Assembly (NCBI RefSeq): GCF_019974135.1 | Contig: NZ_AP025017.1 | Span: 1,674,001 to 1,738,000 of the forward strand | From: Actinomyces capricornis | GTDB taxonomy: Bacteria > Actinomycetota > Actinomycetes > Actinomycetales > Actinomycetaceae | DNA length: 64,000 nucleotides | Direction of reading: 5' to 3' | Part shown: positions 36,350-43,970 of the stretch, one piece after another | Position numbering within the stretch: position 1 is the first letter of the stretch | Layout of the letters: each line of letters begins with the position of its first letter | Made by a program: the position numbers and the translations under genes | Notes under the pieces: model-generated | Seen by the model: only the letters and a program-made list of their open reading frames with translations | Databases searched by the model: none | Told to the model about the DNA's origin: nothing

Positions 36350-37912
36350 TCAGGCCAGGGCCAGGGTCCGCTCGCAGCCGGGGCTCGGGGCGGCGGAGGC
36401 GCCTGCCGGGAGGGCTCCCGCAAGGCTGGTGGGCACTCCCGGTCCCTCCAGCAGCTCCATGATCGCCTGGGCCGCCTGGCCGGGGCCATCGAGGCTGCGC
36501 ATGAGATCAGCCATCTGGGCGGCCTTGGCCCGCATCTCCTCGTCGGCCAGGGCCTGGCGCACCAACGCGGCCCAATCGGTGGAGGACGCCTGCTTCTGCG
36601 GCAGCAGGCGCGCCGACCCGAAGGCCACGCAGCGCTGCACATTGAAGCGCTGCTCGAACTGGAGGGGGATGCCGATGAAGGGCCAGCCCTGCGTGCAGCT
36701 GGTCTGCACGGTCCCCTCACCGCCATGGGTGATGGCCAGGTCGATGGCCCCACCCAGTCGATCGGCGGGCAGCCAGTCGGTGACATGGACGTTGGCGGGC
36801 AGTCCGGCCAGATCCTCCTCGTGCAGGTAGCTGCGCACCGGGGCCACGACCTGGCAGGGGGCATGGCCCAGACCGCGCAGCACCGACAGCGCCAGGTCCC
36901 GGTTGCCCGAGGAGCCGATGGCGAAGTAGACCACCGGCTGGTCGCCCTCGGCGAGCCGGGCGACCAGCGGCGGGACCGGGCCGGGCAGGTGGGCGTAGAT
37001 GGGGCCGACGACGCGGTGGCCCGCGGGCATCTCGACGTGCTGGGGCAGCAGGTGCGGGGCGGAGGCGATGAGGTTGAGGTCGGCGGTCAGCGCCCCGGCC
37101 ACATTGCGAGCCAGGTCCACCCCGTGATCGGCTGCCACCTGGTAGAAGGGCCGGGGCAGGGGTACGCGGGAGGCCACGGTGTGGAACACTCCGGCGGCGG
37201 CGCGGTCGATCACCCGCTGCCTGCGGGTGGTGCGGGGCAGGAAGGCGGTGGTGCCGTAGGAGCGCGCGATGCTCACATGGGGCAGGGAGTAGGCGAAGGG
37301 GCGCACGAAGACCAGGGGCACCGACTCCGCCCGCGCCGAGATGAACTGGCTCGGGGTGACCCCCACCACGACGGCGCTGGCGCACAGACGGCGGATGAGC
37401 TCGCGCTCGCTGGCCACCCGCTGGGAGAGCATGGCGCGGGTGAAGGGGTGGCGGTGGCCGCGGCCCTGGTCGAAGTCCAGCGCCTGGCGGGCCTGCTCGT
37501 CGGTCAGGAGCGGCTCCTGGAGGATGAACTCGAAGCCCGCCTCCTCGATGAGATCCCTGTTGCGGGGGGAGAAGCCCGTGAAAACACAGTCCACCCCCTC
37601 GGGCATGCGCTTGGCGACTTCGATGCCCCGCGTGACCTCGGCAATATTGATGGTCTCGGGGGCGAAGAGCACCCGGCAGGCGTGGCTGGAGGAGCGGGGT
37701 GCCTGCCGGGACGCCGGCCGAGCGCGCCGGGACTCGGCGGGGGCCAGTGACGTCGCGGGGGCCTGGCGCATCGTCGCGCCGATCGCAGCCAGCTCGGCGG
37801 GTGTGAGGATCTCGGCGCTCAGGGCGGTGGCATCGTTGAGTGCGGGATTCTCATGGGGCGTGCTGCTCCCGGCGTCCGCCGTCATGCTGCGCCTCTTCGT
37901 GAGCTCTGACAT
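36350..37912 (-). CDS. GT1-family (MGT/UGT-like) glycosyltransferase
   Basis: The 520-residue product starts at ATG 37912 with GGAAGG 7 bp upstream. A disordered N-terminus of about 78 residues precedes the first Rossmann domain (RVLFAPETINIAEVTRG). The C-terminal donor domain has VVYFAIGSSGNRDLA, VHVTDWLPADRLGG and ITHGGEGTVQTSCTQGWP, the nucleotide-sugar-binding region of GT1 enzymes. The family glycosylates macrolides, sterols or other small hydrophobic acceptors. A TetR-type regulator upstream and an operator-like dyad fit inducible detoxification (inference). Confidence 0.85.
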   Translation of the reverse strand: MSELTKRRSMTADAGSSTPHENPALNDATALSAEILTPAELAAIGATMRQAPATSLAPAESRRARPASRQAPRSSSHACRVLFAPETINIAEVTRGIEVAKRMPEGVDCVFTGFSPRNRDLIEEAGFEFILQEPLLTDEQARQALDFDQGRGHRHPFTRAMLSQRVASERELIRRLCASAVVVGVTPSQFISARAESVPLVFVRPFAYSLPHVSIARSYGTTAFLPRTTRRQRVIDRAAAGVFHTVASRVPLPRPFYQVAADHGVDLARNVAGALTADLNLIASAPHLLPQHVEMPAGHRVVGPIYAHLPGPVPPLVARLAEGDQPVVYFAIGSSGNRDLALSVLRGLGHAPCQVVAPVRSYLHEEDLAGLPANVHVTDWLPADRLGGAIDLAITHGGEGTVQTSCTQGWPFIGIPLQFEQRFNVQRCVAFGSARLLPQKQASSTDWAALVRQALADEEMRAKAAQMADLMRSLDGPGQAAQAIMELLEGPGVPTSLAGALPAGASAAPSPGCERTLALA

Positions 37913-37965
37913 GGGAGGGCCTTCCCTGGAACCGGTGTGATGGGGGATAATTAAGGGACAGAGCT

Positions 37966-37984
37966 ATTAGATGCCCCGTCTAAT
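37966..37984. promoter_or_regulatory. Operator-like dyad upstream of the GT1 gene
   Basis: ATTAGATGCCCCGTCTAAT is a perfect 6-7-6 dyad, 54 bp before the GT1 gene, in an AT-rich patch. It suits a TetR-family dimer, and a TetR gene is next (38351). The dyad at 1658-1676 has the same arm and spacer lengths and shares 13 of 19 bases. Confidence 0.5.
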
Positions 37985-38110
37985 TACTGCTGAGGATAGC
38001 AGGTGGCCGACGGTTGCGCCAGATGATGCGTTAATAAGCCCGGACCCTTGGCGCGGGCGCCGGGTTGCGCCGGAGGCTCGGCCGGCGGGGTGTGGTGCGA
38101 TGGGGCCTCG

Positions 38111-38195
38111 CGTCGCGACATGGGCGTCGCGGAATGGATGCCCCTACAGGTACCGTCCATGCCGCGCCGTATCGCTCTTTCCGCGAAGTGACGCC
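38111..38195. repeat. Interlocking inverted-repeat element, copy 2
   Basis: This element has the same build as 11867-11963 but is more diverged: CGTCGCG at the start, GGGCGTCGCGGAATGGA facing TCCATGCCGCGCC, the apex CCCCTACAGGT (38141-38151), and an end of TTTCCGCGAAGTGACGCC. It lies in the 438-bp gap 37913-38350, which also holds the operator-like dyad at 37966; no gene is seen. Confidence 0.65.
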
Positions 38196-38350
38196 TCGCG
38201 GCGGCCCTGCCGCCTTCCGGGGCCCGATCCTCCCGGGCACTTGTTCCTCCTGGTGCGCCGCCCAGGCCCCGGCCCGCACCCCCGGGTCGCCCCGAGCCAG
38301 GAGAGACGGCCCTGACCCGCCCCGGTCGCAGTCTCCCGAGGGGGCGCGCC

Positions 38351-38989
38351 TCAGGGGGTCTGCGGCGCCGCAGGCTCGTCGTCCCGTTGCTGAGGACCGT
38401 GCCCCTCCAGGGCCGGGCCCCGCCCCGTGGGCACGAGCGCGTGCAGTGTCCTGATCATCATCCCCGCGATCTCCTCACTGTCGATCTCGGGGTGCTCCAG
38501 CCACTGCAGGCAGGTGGCGATGACCGTGTTGGTCCAGGTGCGCAGTGCGAATCGGGCCTGCTGGTCGGTCAGTGGGATCGAGAGCAGGTTGAGCAGAATC
38601 TCCTCGAACTTCACCTGGCTGGCGCGAATCGCCTCGCCGATGACCGGGTCATTCTCCAGGCCGCCGATATGCAGTGCCCGATAGCCCATCGGTCTGCCCT
38701 GGACGTAGGTGATGTAGGCGGTGACGACCTCCTCGATGCTCTCGGCGCCGGCGATCCTGTGCACCTGGCTGATCTCATGGGCCACGATCGCCCGGGCGAG
38801 ATCGATCTTGGAGGGGAAGTAGTGGTAGAACAGTGCCCGCGAGACCCCGGCGCGCTTGGCGATCTCGTTGACGGATATCTGCGTCAGGGAGCCGGTGGCG
38901 AATATCTCCAGGCCTACCGCCATGATCTCCTCCCGGCGCTGCTCGGGACTGAGGCGACGACGCTGCTCTGGGATCTGGGAACCGCTCAC
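38351..38989 (-). CDS. TetR-family transcriptional regulator
   Basis: The 212-residue product is taken from GTG 38989 (SGSQIPEQRRRL); no better start exists and no clear ribosome site is seen. The helix-turn-helix spans about residues 25-70: EIFATGSLTQISVNEIAKRA, GVSRALFYHYFPSKIDL. The C-terminal ligand domain is helical. It is divergent in sequence from typical tetracycline regulators. The GT1 gene lies 438 bp downstream on the same strand behind a matching dyad, so it is the likely target. Confidence 0.88.
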   Translation of the reverse strand: MSGSQIPEQRRRLSPEQRREEIMAVGLEIFATGSLTQISVNEIAKRAGVSRALFYHYFPSKIDLARAIVAHEISQVHRIAGAESIEEVVTAYITYVQGRPMGYRALHIGGLENDPVIGEAIRASQVKFEEILLNLLSIPLTDQQARFALRTWTNTVIATCLQWLEHPEIDSEEIAGMMIRTLHALVPTGRGPALEGHGPQQRDDEPAAPQTP

Positions 38990-39159
38990 GATAAAGAGCC
39001 TACTGGTTTGGCACGGCCCTGCCGGGAGGCCCGCCCGCTTCTTGGCTGCGAGTCTCCGTGATCCCGGCCCCCTCGTCCTGTGATGGCCCTGCTCGGTGGG
39101 GATGCTGGCTGGGTGTGGCCGTGGGGCTCGGGCTCGGTCGGGGGTGGCGGTGGTGGGGG

Positions 39160-39370
39160 TAAGACTTGACCCTCGGGCCCGCGGTTGCGGGCCCGAGGGT
39201 CCAAGCCTCGTGAGGGACCGTCTGCCACCCGGGTTCCCATGCACCCGGGGAGGCGGTCGCCTCCTTCACCGGAGCGGCGGCCCCGGGCTCCCTAAGACCC
39301 GGTGCCGGCCTCGGAGGTCCGGTCCGTCATCAGGCTCCCCAACCCTCAGGACCGGTTCCGTCCGGTGGTG
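39160..39370 (-). ncRNA. Candidate structured non-coding RNA
   Basis: The 575-bp gap 38990-39564 has no plausible gene but strong structure. On the minus strand TACATAGT (39381-39374) is a good -10, with a weak -35. A transcript of about 210 nt would contain CCGGTCC/GGACCGG, GGAGGCG/CGCCTCC and CCCGGGT/ACCCGGG hairpins. It would end at a perfect 15-bp GC stem (39201-39187 with 39182-39168, loop AACC) followed by AAGTCTT. The layout is promoter, folded body, terminator. It matches no RNA family recognised here; a 6S-like or raiA-like RNA cannot be excluded. Confidence 0.5.
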
Positions 39371-39426
39371 CCCACTATGTAACGCGACCACCCTGGAAAA
39401 ACCCACCTCCTGGCACTGTGAACCAC

Positions 39427-39462
39427 CTGGGAAATCCCGGCCGTCTGGGAAATCCCGGCCGT
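39427..39462. repeat. Two perfect tandem 18-bp repeats upstream of the candidate RNA
   Basis: CTGGGAAATCCCGGCCGT occurs twice head to tail, each holding a GGGA/TCCC dyad. They lie 46-81 bp upstream of the proposed -10 on the minus strand and could be activator or repressor sites. Confidence 0.65.
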
Positions 39463-39564
39463 TCGACCGGCCGATGGGGCCAGGGGGTGCGGGGAGGGAT
39501 GCCGACGGCCTGGCGCGGGGCCGATCCCGCCCCAGGCCGTCGTGCGCTCGTGCTGCGCAGCGGC

Positions 39565-39894
39565 TCAGCGGGGGGTGGAGAAGCGCACGGCCGTCCCGGA
39601 GGCGGTGACCATGAGCATGCCGTTGTCGCTGCCCAGGGTCTCGTAGTCGATGTCCACCCCGACGATCCCCTCGGCGCCGAGCTCCTGGGCCCGCTGGACC
39701 ATCTCGGCCAACGCGGTCTCGCGGGCCTGCATGAGCTCGCGCTCGTAGGCCTCCGAGCGCCCGCCCACCATGTTGCGGAACCCGGCGGCGATGTCCTTGA
39801 ACATGTTGACCCCGGCGATGGTCTCGCCGAAGACGACGCGCAGGTACTGGGTGACCGGGTAGCCCTCGACGGTGGGTGTGGTGGTGACGATCAT
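39565..39894 (-). CDS. YbjQ/UPF0145 family protein
   Basis: The 109-residue product starts at ATG 39894 with AGGAGA 6 bp upstream. It shows the family pattern: [19 protein letters not shown], then [23 protein letters not shown] and [13 protein letters not shown]. YbjQ-like proteins form pentamer-like beta/alpha assemblies; the function is not known. Confidence 0.9.
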   Translation of the reverse strand: MIVTTTPTVEGYPVTQYLRVVFGETIAGVNMFKDIAAGFRNMVGGRSEAYERELMQARETALAEMVQRAQELGAEGIVGVDIDYETLGSDNGMLMVTASGTAVRFSTPR

Positions 39895-39957
39895 GATGGC
39901 TCTCCTGGAGTCGGCGGTTCGAAGGTCGGCTCCAGGGTAGTGGGGCGCGGTGATCTC

Positions 39958-39990
39958 CGGCTCGCCCGCGGGGTGATCACCCGCGAGCCG
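39958..39990 (-). terminator. Hairpin after the SprT-like gene
   Basis: CGGCTCGC (39958-39965) pairs with GCGAGCCG (39983-39990) around an inner GGGTGA/TCACCC palindrome. It lies about 80 bp downstream of the SprT-like gene in its direction. Confidence 0.55.
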
Positions 39991-40070
39991 ACGGGCAGTA
40001 CTGCCCACGGCTGGCCCTGCGGGTGCCCCGCGGATTGGCGGGCCGCCTGCTGGGATGTGGGCGAGTCGCT

Positions 40071-40604
40071 CTAGTCCCGCAGGATCCGTGCCAGTGAGCG
40101 CGCGTACTGGGGCCCGATCTCCTCGGGGCCCACCGGGCGCCCCTCCAGGCTCCAGGTGATGAGGTGCTCGGGACGGAAGCGCCGGGCGCACCGGGCGCAG
40201 GAGACCGGGCGGGAGGGCCGCCTCATGCGGTCCACCTCATGCCCTGCGGGGCAGCGTCCGACCCAGCGCCCTCGCAGCCGAGGCGAGCCGGCGCCCACCA
40301 GCCGCGTGCCGCTGGCCCCGATCCGTCGGGCCTCGGCGGTCCAGATGGCGTCATGCCCATGGCTGGCGCCCACGCGGGCATGCGCGATCTCGTGCAGGAC
40401 GGTCTCGCGTACCTCGGACTCGGGGTACAGCGCCATGAGGTGGCGGCTCAGTGTGATCCGACGGCGTGCGTGGTCGGTCTGCCCGGCGCGCCGCCGGGCG
40501 CGGTCCAACTCCAGTCCCCAGTGGCCCACGCCGTGCTCCTCCATGAGCTCGCGGGCCAGTGCCATGACATCGGGGAGGTGCACGGCAGCGATTCTAGTGG
40601 ACAC
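40071..40604 (-). CDS. SprT-like metal-dependent protein
   Basis: The 177-residue product starts at GTG 40604; another GTG lies 7 codons on. The zinc motif [11 protein letters not shown] (HExxH), followed by [15 protein letters not shown], marks the SprT-like (zincin) fold. A C-terminal zinc-ribbon-like part has [13 protein letters not shown] and CARCARRF. SprT-like proteins in eukaryotes (SPRTN) cleave DNA-protein crosslinks; the bacterial role is little known. Confidence 0.88.
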   Translation of the reverse strand: MSTRIAAVHLPDVMALARELMEEHGVGHWGLELDRARRRAGQTDHARRRITLSRHLMALYPESEVRETVLHEIAHARVGASHGHDAIWTAEARRIGASGTRLVGAGSPRLRGRWVGRCPAGHEVDRMRRPSRPVSCARCARRFRPEHLITWSLEGRPVGPEEIGPQYARSLARILRD

Positions 40605-40748
40605 GATGTGGGCTGACGGCTCCAGGGGCGCTGGTGGTCATCGGGCGTGCCGGCGAGGGGTGCTCCGGCGCGGTATGCGTCCCCGAATGCCCGGCGCCTC
40701 GGGGCGACGGCGGTGTACCGCGGGATAGATGAGTGGAGATGTGGGAAT

Positions 40749-41744
40749 ATGTCGGGGATGTCCCCTCCCTCCTCCGGCCCGGGTCCCCGGGCCCACCGCA
40801 GCCCCCGTGGGCCGGGCGCCTCGCGCCGGGCCCACGCCCCTGGGCGCGCCCGCCCGGTGCGGCGGCGCCCAGCACGCCGTCGACCCCAGCGGCGCATCCT
40901 GCGTGGACCGCTGGGCATCATCCTGGCGGCCTTTCTCATCACCGTCCTGCTCGGCCTGGTGGTGCTGCGCCTGAGTGGCCCCCAGGGCCAGTCCACCTCG
41001 GCGGCCGTCCTCACCGAGCCCGCCGCGGTGGCCCCCGACCCCACCGGCTTCGAGGCCGCCAGCATCATCGACGATGAGGTCTTCTACGACTCCCAGGCGA
41101 TGACCCGCGCGGAGGTGGAGGAGTTCATCTCCCAGGTCAACGAGGGCTGCATGCCCGGACTGGATGGCACTCCGTGCCTGGCCCAGGCCACCTTCGACGT
41201 CGAGCCGCGCGAGGCCACCTCCTTTTGCCCCGGTCAGATCGACCAGCAGCAGGGCGCCAGTGCCGGCCGGGTCATCTGGGCGGTGGCCCAGTCCTGCGAT
41301 ATCAATCCTCAGGTCCTGCTCGTCCTCATTCAGAAGGAGCAGGGGCTCCTGACGGCCTCCGGCGCCACTCTGACCGCGCGTGACTACGAGGCCGCTGCCG
41401 GCTACGGGTGCCCCGACGGCGCAGCCTGCGACACCCAGTGGTCGGGGTTCGTCGCCCAGCTCTACGGGGCCGCCTCCCAGTACCAGCGCTACCGGCTCGA
41501 CCCGGGTGCCTATGACGTCCAGGCCGAGGTCCCGACGCAGGTCGCCTACTCCCCGGAGGCCCGGTGCGGCTCAGCCGAGCTCACGGTGGTCAACCAGGCC
41601 ACCGCTGCGCTGTACAACTACACGCCGTACCAGCCCAATGAGGCCGCTGCCAGTGGCGGGGATGGCTGCACCGCCTGGGGGAACTGGAACTTCTACGGGT
41701 ACTTCCGCGTCTTCTTCGGGGATCCGACGCCCTCGCGCGCTTAG
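40749..41744 (+). CDS. Membrane-anchored secreted protein with lysozyme-like signature
   Basis: ATG 40749 gives 331 residues. A basic, Arg/Pro-rich cytoplasmic N-terminus (about 55 residues) precedes one membrane helix (ILAAFLITVLLGLVVL). The outer domain has six or more Cys. It contains DINPQVLLVLIQKEQGLLT, then WSGFVAQLYGAASQYQRYRL and ALYNYTPYQPNEAA. Similar actinobacterial proteins are annotated as hemagglutinin-like. The QKEQGL segment recalls the catalytic Glu region of lytic transglycosylases, so it may act on peptidoglycan; this is inference. Confidence 0.7.
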   Translation: MSGMSPPSSGPGPRAHRSPRGPGASRRAHAPGRARPVRRRPARRRPQRRILRGPLGIILAAFLITVLLGLVVLRLSGPQGQSTSAAVLTEPAAVAPDPTGFEAASIIDDEVFYDSQAMTRAEVEEFISQVNEGCMPGLDGTPCLAQATFDVEPREATSFCPGQIDQQQGASAGRVIWAVAQSCDINPQVLLVLIQKEQGLLTASGATLTARDYEAAAGYGCPDGAACDTQWSGFVAQLYGAASQYQRYRLDPGAYDVQAEVPTQVAYSPEARCGSAELTVVNQATAALYNYTPYQPNEAAASGGDGCTAWGNWNFYGYFRVFFGDPTPSRA

Positions 41745-41765
41745 CCCGCACCGGTGTGCGAGGGC
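41744..41765 (+). terminator. Terminator of the gene at 40749
   Basis: GCCC-GCAC, loop CGGT, GTGC-GGGC with a 2-base bulge, followed by TTCCCC. It begins at the last base of the stop codon. Confidence 0.55.
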
Positions 41766-42367
41766 TTCCCCGGGAATGCCGGGGTGCGGCACTGCATGTC
41801 CTGTGCACGTTCTGTGTGCCGCCCGACATCATTGCAGTGGATGAGATAAACTCACAGTGATGTTATTCTTTATCAATCCGTGATGTGCTGCGAGTTCCGT
41901 GCAGCGGGTCGTTAGTGGTGCGCGCAACACGCGACTCTCCGGGCGTCGTCGTTATCAATTCGTTGCCTTCCGTCACCGTATTGATGCGTTTTTCTCAGTG
42001 TTCTCCCAGCGCTGCTCCAAGGGTTCTTTCAGGGTTGGTCGGCAGAGTTCTACTCACCGCTGGACGGGGGCGGTCGCGAGGTACTGGGGAGTACTGCTGA
42101 CCGGCTGTCACCGAGTCTGAGCCACAGCCAAGGGAATGTGCTCGGGCGCTCCAGTGAAGGAGGACCCGCTGCCGAATGGGAACCGGCAAGCGACCTCGAT
42201 GCGAATGGCCCGACCCGGTGGATCCATACCGGGGCGGGCCTTCGCAGCATTCTGGTCCCGAACGCCGCAGAGCACCCCGGGACCCGCCTCGGACGCAGCG
42301 TCGACGACGGGTCTGCCCGCGCCGGGACGTCCACCGCCTCCCCGCCCGTCCGTGACATCATGCGGCC
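41766..42367. other. About 600-bp gene-free, AT-richer stretch
   Basis: No gene is recognised. 41835-42010 is clearly AT-richer than the surroundings (TAAACTCACAG, TTATTCTTTATCAATCC, GTTATCAATTCG) and may hold promoters or a silenced foreign remnant. Two overlapping small frames at 41885-42100 and 41899-42120 lack ribosome sites. A ribosome-like GAAGGAGG at about 42156 has no convincing ORF after it. Confidence 0.4.
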
Positions 42368-43894
42368 ATGACGATGCCCCCGCTCCTGGCCGCCATCTGG
42401 GTCGTCATCGAGTACGCGATCAAGATCGCCGCCCTGGGGACGGTTCCGGAGAACCGCCGCCCCTCCTCCTCCACCGCCTGGCTGCTGCTGATCTTCCTGC
42501 TGCCCTTCGTCGGATTCCCCCTCTACCTGCTCATCGGCAGCCCCTGGGTGCACGGCCGGCGCCTGGAGCAGCAGAACACCGTCAACGAGGTGACCCTGGA
42601 GTACACCCGCAACATGCCCGACCTGCCGGTGGGGGCCGGCCCCTCCACCGCTCTGACCGGGGTGCTGCGCATGAACCGCGAGCTGACCGGGCTGCCATGC
42701 GTCACCGGGGAGGTCATCGCCGTCCACTCCGAGGCCAGAGCCACCTACGCCGAGATGGCGCGCGCCATTGACGAGGCCACCGACCACGTCCACGCCGAGT
42801 TCTACATCGTCAGCTGGGACGAGGTCACCGACATCTTCTTCTCCGCCCTGGAGCGGGCGGCCGCCCGAGGGGTGACCGTCCGCCTCCTCATGGACCACCT
42901 GGGCAGCCGCAAGTACCCGGGGTGGAAGGAGCTGGGGGACAGGCTGACCGCCGCGGGCATCCGCTGGCGCCTCATGATGCCGCTGCTGCCGCACAAGAGG
43001 CGCTGGCGCCGCCCCGACCTGCGCAACCACCGCAAGGTCCTGGTGGTCGACGGCGAGCGTGCCTTCATCGGCAGCCACAACATCATCGACCCCACCTACC
43101 GCCTGCGTCGCAACCTGTGGGCCGGGCGGACCTGGGAGGACCTGTCGGTGGAGATCACCGGGGAGATCGTCGTGGAGGCCCAGGCCGTCTTCGCCATGGA
43201 CTGGTACTTCGAGTCCGGCGAGCAGCTCGAGGCCCTCGAGCTCGCCCTGGGGGAGCCCTCCGAGACCCTGCCCGAGGGCTCCGGGCTGCCCGGCGTGCCC
43301 GTGGGCCGATCAGCGCCCCAGCCCGGGCGCCCCGGCGCCGTGGTCAACGCCATGCAGCTCATCCCCTCGGGCCCCGGCTACCCCACCGAGCCCAACCTGC
43401 GTATGTTCGTGGCGCTTATCTACGGCGCCAAGCGGCGGGTGTCCATCACCAGTCCCTACTTCATCCCTGACGAGGCCCTCCTGACGGCCATGACCTCAGC
43501 GGCCTACCGGGGCGTGGAGGTCGAGCTCTTCGTGGGAACCGAGTCCGACCAGTTCATCGTCAACCACGCCCAGCGCTCCTACTACGGGACGCTCCTGGCC
43601 GCGGGCGTGCGCATCTACCGCTATCCGGCGCCCACGGTCCTGCACGCCAAGTACATGACCGTTGACGACGAGGTGGGGGTCATCGGCTCATCGAATATGG
43701 ACTTTCGCTCCTTCGCCCTCAACTACGAGCTCATGCTCCTGGCCTTCGGCGGCGACCTGGACGACCTCCTGCGGAGCAACGACGCGGACTACCGGGCCGT
43801 ATCGACCGAGCTGACCGCCCAGGAGTGGGCCTGCGAACCCTGGTACCGGCGCTACGTGGACAACGTCTGCCGCCTCATGTCGGCGATGCTGTGA
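42368..43894 (+). CDS. cls: Cardiolipin synthase (phospholipase D superfamily)
   Basis: The 508-residue membrane enzyme has two N-terminal helices (IWVVIEYAIKIAALG and AWLLLIFLLPFVGFPLYLL), then two HKD motifs. The first is HRKVLVVDGERAFIGSHN (His221); the second is HAKYMTVDDEVGVIGSSN (His426). It joins two phosphatidylglycerol molecules into cardiolipin and glycerol. This bacterial PLD type differs from the CDP-alcohol-dependent cardiolipin synthase of many actinobacteria. It stands alone. Confidence 0.93.
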   Translation: MTMPPLLAAIWVVIEYAIKIAALGTVPENRRPSSSTAWLLLIFLLPFVGFPLYLLIGSPWVHGRRLEQQNTVNEVTLEYTRNMPDLPVGAGPSTALTGVLRMNRELTGLPCVTGEVIAVHSEARATYAEMARAIDEATDHVHAEFYIVSWDEVTDIFFSALERAAARGVTVRLLMDHLGSRKYPGWKELGDRLTAAGIRWRLMMPLLPHKRRWRRPDLRNHRKVLVVDGERAFIGSHNIIDPTYRLRRNLWAGRTWEDLSVEITGEIVVEAQAVFAMDWYFESGEQLEALELALGEPSETLPEGSGLPGVPVGRSAPQPGRPGAVVNAMQLIPSGPGYPTEPNLRMFVALIYGAKRRVSITSPYFIPDEALLTAMTSAAYRGVEVELFVGTESDQFIVNHAQRSYYGTLLAAGVRIYRYPAPTVLHAKYMTVDDEVGVIGSSNMDFRSFALNYELMLLAFGGDLDDLLRSNDADYRAVSTELTAQEWACEPWYRRYVDNVCRLMSAML

Positions 43895-43970
43895 CCCCGG
43901 CAGGACCCCGGCGGCGCCGCAGTGCGGCCGCAGGAGCGCCCGGCCCTGCAGTCGGGGCCCTGCCGCAGCT

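Noticed and set aside
39160..39370. Assignment as 6S RNA, RNase P RNA or SRP RNA
   Set aside because: The signature sequences of RNase P and SRP RNA were looked for and not seen, and a 6S-type long central-bubble rod could not be built. It was kept as an unassigned candidate.
41885..42120. Two small overlapping ORFs
   Set aside because: No ribosome sites, no hydrophobic or domain pattern, and they overlap each other in different frames.
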